From Halomonas chromatireducens (lineage in GTDB: Bacteria > Pseudomonadota > Gammaproteobacteria > Pseudomonadales > Halomonadaceae), in contig NZ_CP014226.1 in assembly GCF_001545155.1 (NCBI RefSeq), positions 1,520,545 through 1,584,544 of the forward strand: DNA of 64,000 nucleotides, read 5' to 3'. Shown piece after piece: positions 17,996 to 25,411 of the stretch. Position 1 is the stretch's first letter. Every line of letters starts with the position of its first letter. Under the pieces are notes generated by a model that worked only from the letters and a program-made list of their open reading frames with translations, was not told the origin of the DNA and ran no database searches. The position numbers were made by a program, and so were the translations under genes.

Positions 17996-18184
17996 ATGCT
18001 ACGTTTGCTCGCGTTGGCTGCCGGCGCATATTGGCTGCGCAAGCCTGAAAATCGCAAACTCGCCGAAGACAAGCTGAAAGAGGCCTGGAATCGTGTCATG
18101 CATGGACCTGACAAGCGCAAGCAAGACATCAGGCCATATCAAACCTCACAGCGACCCAACCCTGAGCGTGATCAAGATCTTTAA
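17996..18184 (+). CDS. Small hypothetical protein, paralogue of the next gene
   Basis: A 62-residue protein starting at an ATG with a strong AAAAGGAG six bases upstream. Residues 1-16 are hydrophobic (MLRLLALAAGAYWLRK), followed by KPENRKLAEDKLKEAW, a basic-acidic helix, and a polar tail. The motif WLRKP-N-(R/A) recurs in the small gene 45 bp downstream, so the two are a duplicated pair. A short membrane-associated helix plus charged helix is what can be seen; function unknown. Confidence 0.6.
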   Translation: MLRLLALAAGAYWLRKPENRKLAEDKLKEAWNRVMHGPDKRKQDIRPYQTSQRPNPERDQDL

Positions 18185-18229
18185 CGCTCTAGCCAACAAT
18201 CTCAATCTCACTCAGGCAGGGAGGTCTGT

Positions 18230-18394
18230 ATGAGAAAATGGATCTTGCTCGCCGTCATCAATTGGTTGAGAAAGCCTGCGAACCGAGCCAAGGCGAAAAA
18301 CGCCTGGAGCGGCATGCGCGGAAAGAAAACTGATAAACGGCAATCCGGAAGGAGTACGAATCGACGCCCGGGGGACCGCTCCGACAAGCGATGA
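18230..18394 (+). CDS. Small hypothetical basic protein, paralogue of the preceding gene
   Basis: A 54-residue protein not listed by length filters. GGGAGG lies six bases before the ATG at 18230. It begins MRKWILLAVINWLRKPANR, repeating the hydrophobic segment plus WLRKP-NR seen in the upstream gene, then becomes very basic (AKAKNAWSGMRGKKTDKR) with a tail rich in Arg and Ser. The like start and tandem position support a real duplicated gene. It might be a small membrane-bound stress protein; no function is known. Confidence 0.6.
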   Translation: MRKWILLAVINWLRKPANRAKAKNAWSGMRGKKTDKRQSGRSTNRRPGDRSDKR

Positions 18395-18534
18395 CTCGAG
18401 GGCAGCCGGGGCGACACCCCGGCGGAAGGGACCCACCCAAGAGGCATGGCGGGCGGCGACTCGCCAGGCCGCCGCAGCATTGCTATGTATGTTGCTATAC
18501 ATCAGAGGGAAGACATCATCGGGAGGGCAACACA

Positions 18535-18780
18535 TTGACCCACCATGAAAAGACCGTGATGGCCTTCGACGACCAGGGCCGTGAGTACATGATCGACGTG
18601 TTCGTCAGCACACGTGAGCTCAGCGAAATGCAGCATACGGGCGCCACGCACGGTGCTCCCACCTTCCGCACTCACGATGGCCACGACGTGACCTACCTCG
18701 GCAACGGTGAGTTCATGGTCATGGTGTCGGGAGAGGAAGGTGGCGTGACGGTCCGGACTGATGACTCGGCCTTCGTTTAA
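18535..18780 (+). CDS. Small hypothetical protein, TTG start
   Basis: An 81-residue acidic protein, TTG at 18535 preceded by GGGAGG at seven bases; the next candidate, ATG at 18559, has no ribosome site. It is rich in His, Asp, Glu and Thr: DDQGREYMIDVFVSTRE, PTFRTHDGHDVTYLGNGEF, MVSGEEGGVTVRT. The pattern of short beta strands looks like a small all-beta domain. Related short proteins of unknown role occur in Halomonas and Pseudomonas genomes as far as I recall. No operon partner: the next gene has its own promoter region. Confidence 0.6.
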   Translation: MTHHEKTVMAFDDQGREYMIDVFVSTRELSEMQHTGATHGAPTFRTHDGHDVTYLGNGEFMVMVSGEEGGVTVRTDDSAFV

Positions 18781-18828
18781 GGGCCCCGCCAAGCATGACG
18801 TATGGTGTGGGGGCTGAGCGGTTAGGGC

Positions 18829-18876
18829 TTGACAGAACCGTTCCTTTTATAGAACGTTCGTTAAAAGGAACGGTTC
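18829..18876 (+). promoter_or_regulatory. Promoter with three evenly spaced GAAC(N)GTTC operators upstream of the XRE-azlCD operon
   Basis: A -35 box TTGACA (18829-18834) is followed by a 42-bp symmetric block. Its outer arms GAACCGTTCCTTTTA (18835-18849) and TAAAAGGAACGGTTC (18862-18876) are a perfect 15-bp inverted repeat around a central GAACGTTC (18852-18859). It can also be read as three small palindromes with centres about 16.5 bp apart. The block covers the -10 region and ends 13 bp before the regulator ATG, so autorepression by the XRE protein is likely (inference). Confidence 0.75.
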
Positions 18877-18889
18877 GGAACCCACCATC

Positions 18890-19417
18890 ATGGACAAGCT
18901 CTCACTCGGTACGCTGGGCCAGCACCTGCAGACCCTGCGCCTGGCGCAAGGCTGGTCGCTCTCGCAGCTGGCCGCCGCCGCCGGCATCGCCAAGTCGAAC
19001 CTGTCGCGCCTGGAGCAGGGCAACGGCAACCCCACCCTGGATACCATCTGGCGCCTGGCAGTGCAGTTGAAGGTCCCCTTCGGCACTCTTGTTGCCCCCA
19101 TCGCCGTGCCGCTTGGCGAGGATGGCGTGGAGGTGCGCCTGCTCGACCAGGGCAAGGATCACCCCCAGGTGGATGCCTACTGGATGCGCTGCGCGCCCCA
19201 CACCACGCGCCACGCCGAGTCCCATACCCCGGGTGCCCGGGAATCCCTCACGCTTATCAGCGGCACGCTGGAGGCCGGGCCGGAAGGCGCCACCAAACGC
19301 CTCTCGGCCGGCGACACCCTCACCTTCGCCGCCGATCGCCCGCACCTCTATCGCACCCGGGACACCTGGGCCACGCTGCTGCTCAGCGTCGTCTATCACG
19401 AGGAGACCACCTCATGA
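18890..19417 (+). CDS. XRE family transcriptional regulator with C-terminal cupin domain
   Basis: A 175-residue regulator. The helix-turn-helix spans about residues 9-63 (LGQHLQTLRLAQGWSLSQLA, then GIAKSNLSRLEQGNGNPTLD). The cupin domain (about 100-170) carries HAESHTPGARESLTLISG and SAGDTLTFAADRPHLYR, a small-molecule pocket. Members of this type sit beside azlCD in many proteobacteria and are thought to sense the amino acid that is exported. It overlaps azlC by four bases, so it is the first gene of the operon. The large inverted repeat directly upstream is its probable own binding site. Confidence 0.88.
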   Translation: MDKLSLGTLGQHLQTLRLAQGWSLSQLAAAAGIAKSNLSRLEQGNGNPTLDTIWRLAVQLKVPFGTLVAPIAVPLGEDGVEVRLLDQGKDHPQVDAYWMRCAPHTTRHAESHTPGARESLTLISGTLEAGPEGATKRLSAGDTLTFAADRPHLYRTRDTWATLLLSVVYHEETTS

Positions 19418-20145
19418 GCCTGCAAGCCTCGTCTTCGCCGTCCCGCGCCTGGTTGACGGGCATGCGCGAGGCCATTCCGCTGCTCGGCGGCTATGTGCCG
19501 GTGGCCATCTCCTTCGGGCTGATTGCCACCCAGGCTGGCTTCAGTGCCTGGGAAGCCGTGCTCATCTCGACGCTGATCTATGCCGGCGCCTCCCAGTTCC
19601 TGTTCGTCGGCATGGTCGCCGCCGGGGCGCCGCTGTGGCTGGTGGTGGCCATGACCCTGCTGATCAACGTGCGCCACGTGGTCTACGCCCCCAACCTGGC
19701 CCCCTGGCTGACGTCCAGCCGATGGTGGCCCTGGCTGATGCACGGCCTTACCGACCAGGTCTTCGCCGTGGCCCACGCACGCCTGCCCCAGCTGCCGGCC
19801 TCCCAGCGCCTCGGCTGGTTCACCGGCGCCGCCCTGCTGGCCTGGTTGAGCTGGATCGGTGGCACGGCGCTGGGCGCGGTGGCCGGCGGCGAACTTGTCG
19901 CCCGCTGGGCCCTGATGGGTGAGATCCTGCCCTTCGCCCTGCCCGCCCTCTTCCTGGTACTGATAGCGCCCCGCTTCACCTCGCGGCGCTGGAGCCTGGC
20001 CCTGGCCATCACCATCGGCATCGCCCTGCTGCTGACCATGAGCGGACTCACCAACGTGGCGATTCCGCTTGCCGCCGTCTGCGGCGCGCTGTGCTTCTAT
20101 AGCGTGAAGTTCATCACCACAGGGAAAGGAGAACGCAATGAGTAG
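19414..20145 (+). CDS. azlC: Branched-chain amino acid exporter, large subunit AzlC
   Basis: A 243-residue membrane protein with about seven hydrophobic segments. It carries the AzlC features GMREAIPLLGGYVPVAISFG (14-33) and the conserved NVRHVVYAP near 86-94. AzlC with AzlD (like YgaZ and YgaH) exports branched-chain amino acids or methionine through the inner membrane. Its ATG overlaps the stop of the regulator gene, and its end overlaps azlD by eight bases. Confidence 0.92.
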   Translation: MSLQASSSPSRAWLTGMREAIPLLGGYVPVAISFGLIATQAGFSAWEAVLISTLIYAGASQFLFVGMVAAGAPLWLVVAMTLLINVRHVVYAPNLAPWLTSSRWWPWLMHGLTDQVFAVAHARLPQLPASQRLGWFTGAALLAWLSWIGGTALGAVAGGELVARWALMGEILPFALPALFLVLIAPRFTSRRWSLALAITIGIALLLTMSGLTNVAIPLAAVCGALCFYSVKFITTGKGERNE

Positions 20146-20485
20146 CGCCCTCTGGGTCGCCGTCCTCGCTTCGGCACTGGGTACCCTGCTGATGCGATTA
20201 CTGCCTCTGGTGTGGATGCAGCGTCGCCTGGAACGGCAAGCCAACGGCGACAGCCTGGAGGCGATGCCCCAGTGGCTGAGCCTGCTAGGCCCGTTGATGA
20301 TTGCCGCCGTCTTCGGGGTCTCGCTGATGCCGGTAGCGCCTGGCGCCCTCTCCTGGCTGGCCACCCTCATCGGCGTCTTGGCAACCCTGGCTGTCTGGTG
20401 GCACAAGCGTACACTGGGCTGGCCGGTCGCAGCCGGGGTAACGGCCTATGGTGTGGTGGTGATGCTGGCGGGCCTGGCGTCCTAG
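20138..20485 (+). CDS. azlD: Branched-chain amino acid exporter, small subunit AzlD
   Basis: A 115-residue membrane protein with four hydrophobic segments, the normal length for AzlD. LGTLLMRLLPLVWMQRRL near 11-28 and the later PLMIAAVFGVSLMP fit the family. It starts inside the end of azlC with GGAGAACG upstream. Last gene of the regulator-azlC-azlD operon. Confidence 0.9.
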   Translation: MSSALWVAVLASALGTLLMRLLPLVWMQRRLERQANGDSLEAMPQWLSLLGPLMIAAVFGVSLMPVAPGALSWLATLIGVLATLAVWWHKRTLGWPVAAGVTAYGVVVMLAGLAS

Positions 20486-20562
20486 CGGGATCGTGAGAGT
20501 TTCCGGCCGTTGGACTAGCCCGAGTCGCGCGCCATCTGTCCGCCTTCGCCATGGAGAGCACC

Positions 20563-22293
20563 ATGACCGACACTGACCAGCCCCCTGCCACCGACAAGCG
20601 CCGCCGCCATGCCGTGGCCCGATGCATAGGGCCACTACCCCTGCTGCTCGCCCTGCTGCTGGGGGCCGCACCGGCCGCAGCCAGCTGCCCCGAGCCGTCC
20701 AGCACCGACCTGGCCGCCATCAAGGGCCATGGCGAGCATCCGGCCCTGCCTTCCGGCCACGAGGTGATCGCCGATGGCGTGGTGACCGGGGAGTTCCTCG
20801 GCCGCGAACGGCTGGACGGTTTCTATCTGCAACAGGCGACCGAGCATGGCCCTGTCGGCCTGTTCGTCTATATGCCCAGCGCAACGCCAAGCGACGCGGC
20901 GCTTATCGCTCCCGGCACGCACCTGCAGCTCCACGCCAGCACCGGCGAGTACCGCGGCCAGATCCAGCTGCAGCGGGTCGAGCGGATCGAGCCCTGCGCC
21001 CGCGACCAACTGCCCGAGCCGTTGACGGTGAACTGGCCGCTCAGCGAGGAGCAGCTGTCACGGAAGGAGGGTCTGCTGCTGGCGTTTCCGCAGGCCCTGA
21101 CCGTCACCGGCAACTACGAGCTCGCCCGCTACGGCAGCCTTGCGCTTGCCGCCGAACGCCTGTTCCGCCCCACCAATACCCCCGGCGAGACCCAGCAGCG
21201 GGATAGCCTCGTGCTGGACGACGGCAGCTACCGCGCCTTTCCGACCCCCATTCCCTATCTGGATGCGGATGGCACCCGCCGCGTCGGCAGCAGCGTCGAG
21301 GGGCTGACCGGGATACTCACCTACGCCTTCGACGCCTACCGCCTGCACCCGACCCTGGAGCCATACTTCGAAGACGCCAACCCGCGCCCGGGTCCGCTGC
21401 CTGAGCCGGGAGAGCGGCTGCGGGTGGCGACCTTCAACGTCGAGAACTACTTCACCACACTCGGCCAGCGCGGCGCCGCCAACGCCGAAGAGCTGGAACG
21501 CCAGCGAGCCAAGCTCGCCGCAGCGGTTGGGGGCCTGCAGGCCGACATCCTGGCCCTGGTGGAGGTCGAGAACGAGCCACGCGCCCTGGCCGACCTGGTC
21601 GAACAGCTGAGCGAGCGGACCGGAGTCCGCTATCGAGCGGTCGGTGGGGATGCCAATCGTGGCAGCGATGCCATCAAGCTCGCCCTGATCTACCGGCCGG
21701 ACCGGGTAGAAGCCGTGAGCGAGCTCTATGCCGACGACGACCCCACCCATCACCGCCCACCGCTGGCGGCCTTCTTCCGCAGCCTGGACGGCGGCCCCGC
21801 CTTCGGCGTCGTCACCGCCCACTTCAAGTCCAAGACCGGCTGCCCGCCCCGGGGCGATATCGACCGGGGCCAGGGCTGCTGGAACCAGCGCCGGGTGGAG
21901 CAGGCACAGGCCATGAACGGCTTCCTGGGCCGCCTCGCTGCCGCCGAGGGGCACGAGCGCCTGCTGCTGATCGGCGACCTCAACGCCTACGGCGCCGAGG
22001 ACCCGATCCGCACCCTGACCCACGCAGGACTGGTCAATCTGATGGCCCGAAAGCTGCCGCCGGAGCTCCGCTATAGCTATGTGTTCCGCGGTGAGTCGGG
22101 CTACCTGGATCATGCCCTGGCCAGCCCCGAACTGGCCGCGGCAGTGACAGAGGTGCGGCCGTGGCCCATCAATGCCGACGAGCCGCCTTTCCTCGGCTAC
22201 GACGGACCGGACAACGCAACGCCCCACTTCAGCCCCGACCCCTTCCGCTCCTCGGACCACGACCCGATCGCGGTGGATCTGGAGTGGCGTTAG
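20563..22293 (+). CDS. Secreted ExeM/NucH-type endonuclease
   Basis: A 576-residue protein. After a polar start and a hydrophobic signal (about 22-42) comes an OB-fold-like N-terminal region (about 60-280), then an endonuclease/exonuclease/phosphatase domain: LRVATFNVENYF (about 287), ILALVEVENE (catalytic Glu), GVVTAHFKSK, LLIGDLNAYG and the closing SSDHDPIAVDL, all catalytic motifs present. ExeM-type enzymes are extracellular DNases that provide phosphate from DNA or shape biofilm. The ATG at 20563 is preferred over 20551 because GGAGAGCACC precedes it. The pair of Cys around CPPRGDIDRGQGCW is typical for the family. Monocistronic. Confidence 0.9.
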   Translation: MTDTDQPPATDKRRRHAVARCIGPLPLLLALLLGAAPAAASCPEPSSTDLAAIKGHGEHPALPSGHEVIADGVVTGEFLGRERLDGFYLQQATEHGPVGLFVYMPSATPSDAALIAPGTHLQLHASTGEYRGQIQLQRVERIEPCARDQLPEPLTVNWPLSEEQLSRKEGLLLAFPQALTVTGNYELARYGSLALAAERLFRPTNTPGETQQRDSLVLDDGSYRAFPTPIPYLDADGTRRVGSSVEGLTGILTYAFDAYRLHPTLEPYFEDANPRPGPLPEPGERLRVATFNVENYFTTLGQRGAANAEELERQRAKLAAAVGGLQADILALVEVENEPRALADLVEQLSERTGVRYRAVGGDANRGSDAIKLALIYRPDRVEAVSELYADDDPTHHRPPLAAFFRSLDGGPAFGVVTAHFKSKTGCPPRGDIDRGQGCWNQRRVEQAQAMNGFLGRLAAAEGHERLLLIGDLNAYGAEDPIRTLTHAGLVNLMARKLPPELRYSYVFRGESGYLDHALASPELAAAVTEVRPWPINADEPPFLGYDGPDNATPHFSPDPFRSSDHDPIAVDLEWR

Positions 22294-22477
22294 GTGGGAG
22301 CTGATCTTACCCTGTATTCGTAGACACCGGTCTATGCGACTTTCCTGGCCTCGAGAAGGCCTCGGGACTGATCTTCGCCGTGGCCAAGTGCCTCGGCTAA
22401 CTGGTCTGCTCGTCGCACAACATGTCGACCAACCATGCGGAAGGGGCAGAACGGAAGTTGGCGGATTCTGGACAGAC

Positions 22478-22507
22478 AAACTAAACTAGACCAATTTAGT
22501 TTAGTTT
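22478..22507. promoter_or_regulatory. Inverted-repeat operator upstream of the toxin-antitoxin pair
   Basis: AAACTAAACTA (22478-22488) and TAGTTTAGTTT (22497-22507) are a perfect 11-bp inverted repeat with an eight-base spacer. Each arm itself repeats CTAAA-like pentamers. It lies 20 bp before the antitoxin ATG and probably overlaps the promoter, the usual place for binding of the Phd/VapB antitoxin and its complex. Confidence 0.7.
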
Positions 22508-22527
22508 ATGAGCCTCAGGAGCCAAAC

Positions 22528-22779
22528 ATGGATATCGTGAATATCCACGAAGCCAAGACCCATCTCTCACGTCTGCTGGCTCGCGCCGCCCAGGGAGAAA
22601 CAGTGGTGATCGCCAAGGCAGGCCATCCCATCGCCAAGCTGACGCCCATGGATGCCCCGGCAAGCGGTCAGAGTCAGCGCCTGGGCTTCCTGAAAGGCGC
22701 TTTCGAGATCCCCAAGGACTTCGACACCATGGGAGGCGACACCATCGCCGACGAGTTCGGAGGCGAGCCCACCACATGA
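22528..22779 (+). CDS. Type II antitoxin, Phd/YefM family
   Basis: An 83-residue protein starting MDIVNIHEAKTHLSRLLARA, the N-terminal DNA-binding signature of Phd/YefM antitoxins, followed by GETVVIAKAGHPIAKLTP. The C-terminal part (about 55-83: FEIPKDFDTMGGDTIADEF) is the acidic, flexible toxin-binding tail. Start at 22528, after AGGAG. It overlaps the toxin gene by four bases. As antitoxin it should repress its own operon through the inverted repeat at 22478-22507. Confidence 0.9.
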   Translation: MDIVNIHEAKTHLSRLLARAAQGETVVIAKAGHPIAKLTPMDAPASGQSQRLGFLKGAFEIPKDFDTMGGDTIADEFGGEPTT

Positions 22780-23162
22780 TCCTGCTGTTGGATACCCACC
22801 TGCTGCTGTGGGCGGCCTCACAGCCCGAACAGCTCTCCGAAGCGGCACATGCGCGGCTTCTCGACGAATCCAACGAACTCTGGTTCAGTTCGGCAAGCAT
22901 ATGGGAAGTCACCATCAAGGCCGGCCTCGGCCGAGAGGACTTCAGGGTCGACCCCTATTTGCTACGCCGGGGTCTAGCGGATAACGGCTATATCGAACTA
23001 CCCATTACCAGCGGCCATGCTCTGGCCGTGCACCACCTGCCCCCCATCCACCGCGACCCTTTCGACCGCATGCTGATCGCCCAGGCGGAAAGCGAAGGCA
23101 TCCTGCTGCTCACGGCAGACTCAACAGTGGCACGCTACCCCGGCCCGATCCAGTTGGTTTGA
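22776..23162 (+). CDS. Type II toxin, PIN-domain RNase (VapC family)
   Basis: A 128-residue PIN-domain protein. Acidic catalytic residues are all visible: LLLDTHLLLW (Asp6), SASIWEVTIK (Glu), HRDPFDRMLIAQA (two Asp) and LLTADSTVA (Asp). The PhdYefM-linked VapC subgroup to which it belongs cuts RNA and stops growth when the antitoxin is lost. Translationally coupled to the antitoxin by ATGA. The pair looks intact. Confidence 0.92.
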   Translation: MILLLDTHLLLWAASQPEQLSEAAHARLLDESNELWFSSASIWEVTIKAGLGREDFRVDPYLLRRGLADNGYIELPITSGHALAVHHLPPIHRDPFDRMLIAQAESEGILLLTADSTVARYPGPIQLV

Positions 23163-23201
23163 CCCTCTCACCACTCCTGCCCCGCCCCCTGTTCCAAGGG
23201 A

Positions 23202-23444
23202 TCAGCGACGCCGGCGTCCCAGGTCGATGTCATCGCGGTTGGTGGCCGCCCCGACGGCAGCGCCTAGGCCGCCACCGATCACCGCCCCCTTGGTCATGTT
23301 GCCGCCGGTCATGGCCGCGGTGCCGGCGCCGGCGGCCGCCCCCAGGCCGGCGCCACTCAGCGCTCGCTCGCCAGTGGTGGTGCCGCAGCCAGTGAGTCCC
23401 AGAGCCAGCACGCCGGTCAACAGCCCGATAGATAGCATTCGCAT
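23202..23444 (-). CDS. Glycine-zipper lipoprotein
   Basis: An 80-residue protein with a lipobox LTGC near residue 20 and a glycine-zipper core (GAGLGAAAGAGTAAMTGG and GAVIGGGLGAAVGAATN), the hallmark of YMGG/OmpA-like small outer-membrane lipoproteins. The basic tail RDDIDLGRRRR is odd for a surface lipoprotein. It has GGGAGG upstream of the ATG at 23444. It converges with the toxin gene with 39 bp between. Function unknown; relatives are envelope-stress proteins. Confidence 0.82.
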   Translation of the reverse strand: MRMLSIGLLTGVLALGLTGCGTTTGERALSGAGLGAAAGAGTAAMTGGNMTKGAVIGGGLGAAVGAATNRDDIDLGRRRR

Positions 23445-23465
23445 ATCATTTCCCTCCCAACAGGG

Positions 23466-23600
23466 TTAATCGTGATCAATCATCCAGTTTGATTTCTTCG
23501 GCAACCGGGCGACCACCCGGTCTTCGGTATCCACCTCGACGCCTTAGCCGGGGCGCAAGTCGTCGAAACCGCGCAGCACGGCATCGAACTCGCGTGCCAT
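23466..23600 (-). pseudogene. Small gene with an in-frame TAA at codon 19
   Basis: From an ATG at 23600 with GGAGG at five bases, the frame gives MAREFDAVLRGFDDLRPG, then TAA (23546-23544), then continues without shift as GVEVDTEDRVVARLPKK to a second TAA at 23468-23466. Both parts have coding-like composition and read as one 44-residue acidic protein. A nonsense mutation, or an error in the sequence, is the simplest view. If it is real, only an 18-residue peptide is made. It lies 21 bp upstream of the glycine-zipper lipoprotein gene on the same strand. Confidence 0.55.
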
Positions 23601-23787
23601 GGGGAATCCTCCGGTTGCCGATTCGCTGTAGACCTTATACATCACCAGAAGGGAGACGGTTCATGTACCGGATAATGATCCACACTCTTTGAGAATTTCA
23701 GGCACTTGAGTATCGAAATGGCGACAGCTGATCGCATCCGGGTGGCGAGCTGTGAGGATGGTAGCGTAGCAGCTTGGGCGAGCCGCC

Positions 23788-23918
23788 AACCCGCAATTGG
23801 ACGACGGACTAACCTGCAATTGGACGGCGACATAACCTGCAATTGGACGGCGACATAACCTGCAATTGGACGCTGACACAACCCGCAATTGGACGCTACA
23901 ATAACCAGCAACTGGACG
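23788..23918. repeat. Six tandem copies of a 23-bp repeat with core GCAATTGGACG
   Basis: The core GCAATTGGACG starts at 23793, 23816, 23839, 23862, 23885 and at 23908 (last copy GCAACTGGACG): exactly 23 bp each time. The preceding AACC is also kept, and copies two and three are identical over the whole unit. CAATTG in each core is a palindrome. The array stops 17 bp before the ATG of the AAA ATPase gene, covering its promoter or leader. The 23-bp period is a little over two DNA turns, so bound proteins would lie on nearly one face. Confidence 0.9.
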
Positions 23919-23934
23919 ATGCTGGAGATCAGAC

Positions 23935-25233
23935 ATGGCCACGTCTTACCTGCCCCGACTGATTCGTGACCGTGTCGTGGAATCGCTCGCCGATACCCCG
24001 GTGGTCTGCCTGCTGGGTCCCCGGCAAGTCGGCAAGACAACTCTCGCCAAGCGCATCGAGCCCGAGCGGGCCTATTTCACTCTAGATGAACCCACCCTGC
24101 TGGAGGCGGCCCAACAGGACCCGCTCGGTTTCATCGAAGGCTTGCCGGAGCGTGTTACCTTGGACGAGGTCCAGCGGGCCCCGGAGCTGCTGCTGGCTAT
24201 CAAATCCGTGGTGGACCGGGACCGCTCGCCAGGCCGCTTCCTGCTCACCGGTTCCGCCAACCTTCTGCTGCTGCCCAAGGCTCAGGACTCCCTGGCCGGT
24301 CGCATGGAGGTGATCTACCTACACCCTCTGTCCGAACAAGAAAAACGTATCAGCCAGTTCTCCCTACTGGCCAGCCTCCTGGAGGGGAATCTCTCCCCCA
24401 GGATGGTGGCCGACACCACGCCGCTCCCCCCTGCAGCGGAGATCATCTGCCAGGGCGGCTACCCCGAGCCGAACCGTCGCCCTCCCCACCGAGCACGGCA
24501 GTGGTACCGCCAGTACCTCAACGCCATCGTCCAACGTGACGTGAGGGACATCGCCGCCATCCATGACGAGGACGGGATGTTGCGCCTGGTGGAGCTGCTG
24601 GCCTATCGGACCGCCAGCCTGCTCAACGTCAGTACGCTTGGCAAGGAGTTGGGAATGGAGCGCGGCACGGTCGCCAAGTACCTGGGTATCCTGGAGCGGC
24701 TATTCCTGGTACGGCAGCTGCCCGCCTGGCACCGGAACCATGCTAAGCGGCTGATCAAGAGCCCCAAGTTGCACCTCATCGACACTGGCCTGGCCGCAGC
24801 CCTGACCCGATTGGCGACAGATCAGTGGTTGACCCAGGCCGAGCGCTTCGGCGCCCTGCTGGAGAGTCACGTGGTGGAACAACTGATGGCCCAGGCCACC
24901 TGGGTCGACCCCGAACTGCGCTTCTCCCACTACAGAGACAAGGATCAAGTAGAGGTCGACCTGATCATCGAGCGCGGCCAGGAACTCTGGGGCATGGAGG
25001 TCAAGCGTGCCGCGAGCGTGCAAGCCAAGGACGCCGCCGGCCTCGCCCGGCTCGCCGACCAAGCCGGCAAGCACTTCCGGGGAGGCATGCTGATCTATAC
25101 CGGACGCCACTGCCTGAAACTGAAGGTGCCTGGCTGCTACGCCGTGCCCATCGGCATGCTGTGGGGAGAAGAACCCGGCCAGGCGATCTCCAGCGAGGCC
25201 GCATTGCGGGTGCTGACCGGCCAGGAGCCGTGA
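23935..25233 (+). CDS. AAA family ATPase with DUF4143 domain
   Basis: A 432-residue protein. N-terminal AAA_14 domain with Walker A GPRQVGKTTL (28-37) and Walker B-like VTLDEVQRAPELL (about 78-90); C-terminal DUF4143 domain (about 205-370), which ends in a restriction-like fold with FSHYRDKDQVEVDLIIERG and MEVKRA: D-x-D ... E-x-K, the pattern of PD-(D/E)xK nucleases. GGAG lies before the ATG at 23935. The family is widespread in accessory regions and its biological role is unsettled. The 23-bp repeat array directly upstream is probably part of its control. Confidence 0.85.
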   Translation: MATSYLPRLIRDRVVESLADTPVVCLLGPRQVGKTTLAKRIEPERAYFTLDEPTLLEAAQQDPLGFIEGLPERVTLDEVQRAPELLLAIKSVVDRDRSPGRFLLTGSANLLLLPKAQDSLAGRMEVIYLHPLSEQEKRISQFSLLASLLEGNLSPRMVADTTPLPPAAEIICQGGYPEPNRRPPHRARQWYRQYLNAIVQRDVRDIAAIHDEDGMLRLVELLAYRTASLLNVSTLGKELGMERGTVAKYLGILERLFLVRQLPAWHRNHAKRLIKSPKLHLIDTGLAAALTRLATDQWLTQAERFGALLESHVVEQLMAQATWVDPELRFSHYRDKDQVEVDLIIERGQELWGMEVKRAASVQAKDAAGLARLADQAGKHFRGGMLIYTGRHCLKLKVPGCYAVPIGMLWGEEPGQAISSEAALRVLTGQEP

Positions 25234-25348
25234 GTTTGCTCGGAGCAGCGGAAAGAGGAAGACAGGAAAAACATGGTGGGCCCAGCTTCACTCGAAAACA
25301 TGCATTTAACCAACTGGAATTAAAAAACATTCTTCAATTTGTTTATTT

Positions 25349-25372
25349 GACATGCCCCCAGACATGCCCCCA
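25349..25372. repeat. Tandem 12-bp direct repeat GACATGCCCCCA
   Basis: Two perfect, adjacent copies (25349-25360 and 25361-25372). On the minus strand they read TGGGGGCATGTC twice. Repeats of this look often flank tyrosine-recombinase islands as arm-type sites, but no integrase is present here. It lies at the left edge of the A+T-rich island. Confidence 0.5.
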
Positions 25373-25411
25373 TCAACGAGCACCTGCTTGTTGCTACCTT
25401 GGGCTCTCTCT

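Noticed and set aside
17800-18129. 109-codon minus frame over the small paralogue gene
   Set aside because: Ser/Arg/Pro-rich shadow; the plus-strand gene has a strong ribosome site and a paralogue.
22294-22434. Possible transposase scrap before the toxin-antitoxin operon (frame ending VAKCLG)
   Set aside because: Only about 25 residues, with no terminal repeat or match I can defend.
21058-22479. 473-codon minus-strand frame opposite the endonuclease gene
   Set aside because: Complement of a gene with all catalytic motifs; Gly/Gln/Val-rich shadow without domain features.
23788-23918. CRISPR array
   Set aside because: Repeats are 23 bp head to tail with no spacers, and no cas gene is near.
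23642-24040. Minus-strand protein with repeated VQLQV/NCRL units
   Set aside because: It is simply the translation of the 23-bp array; 23 is not a multiple of three, so the protein repeat shifts frame, and the array is better seen as DNA-level structure.
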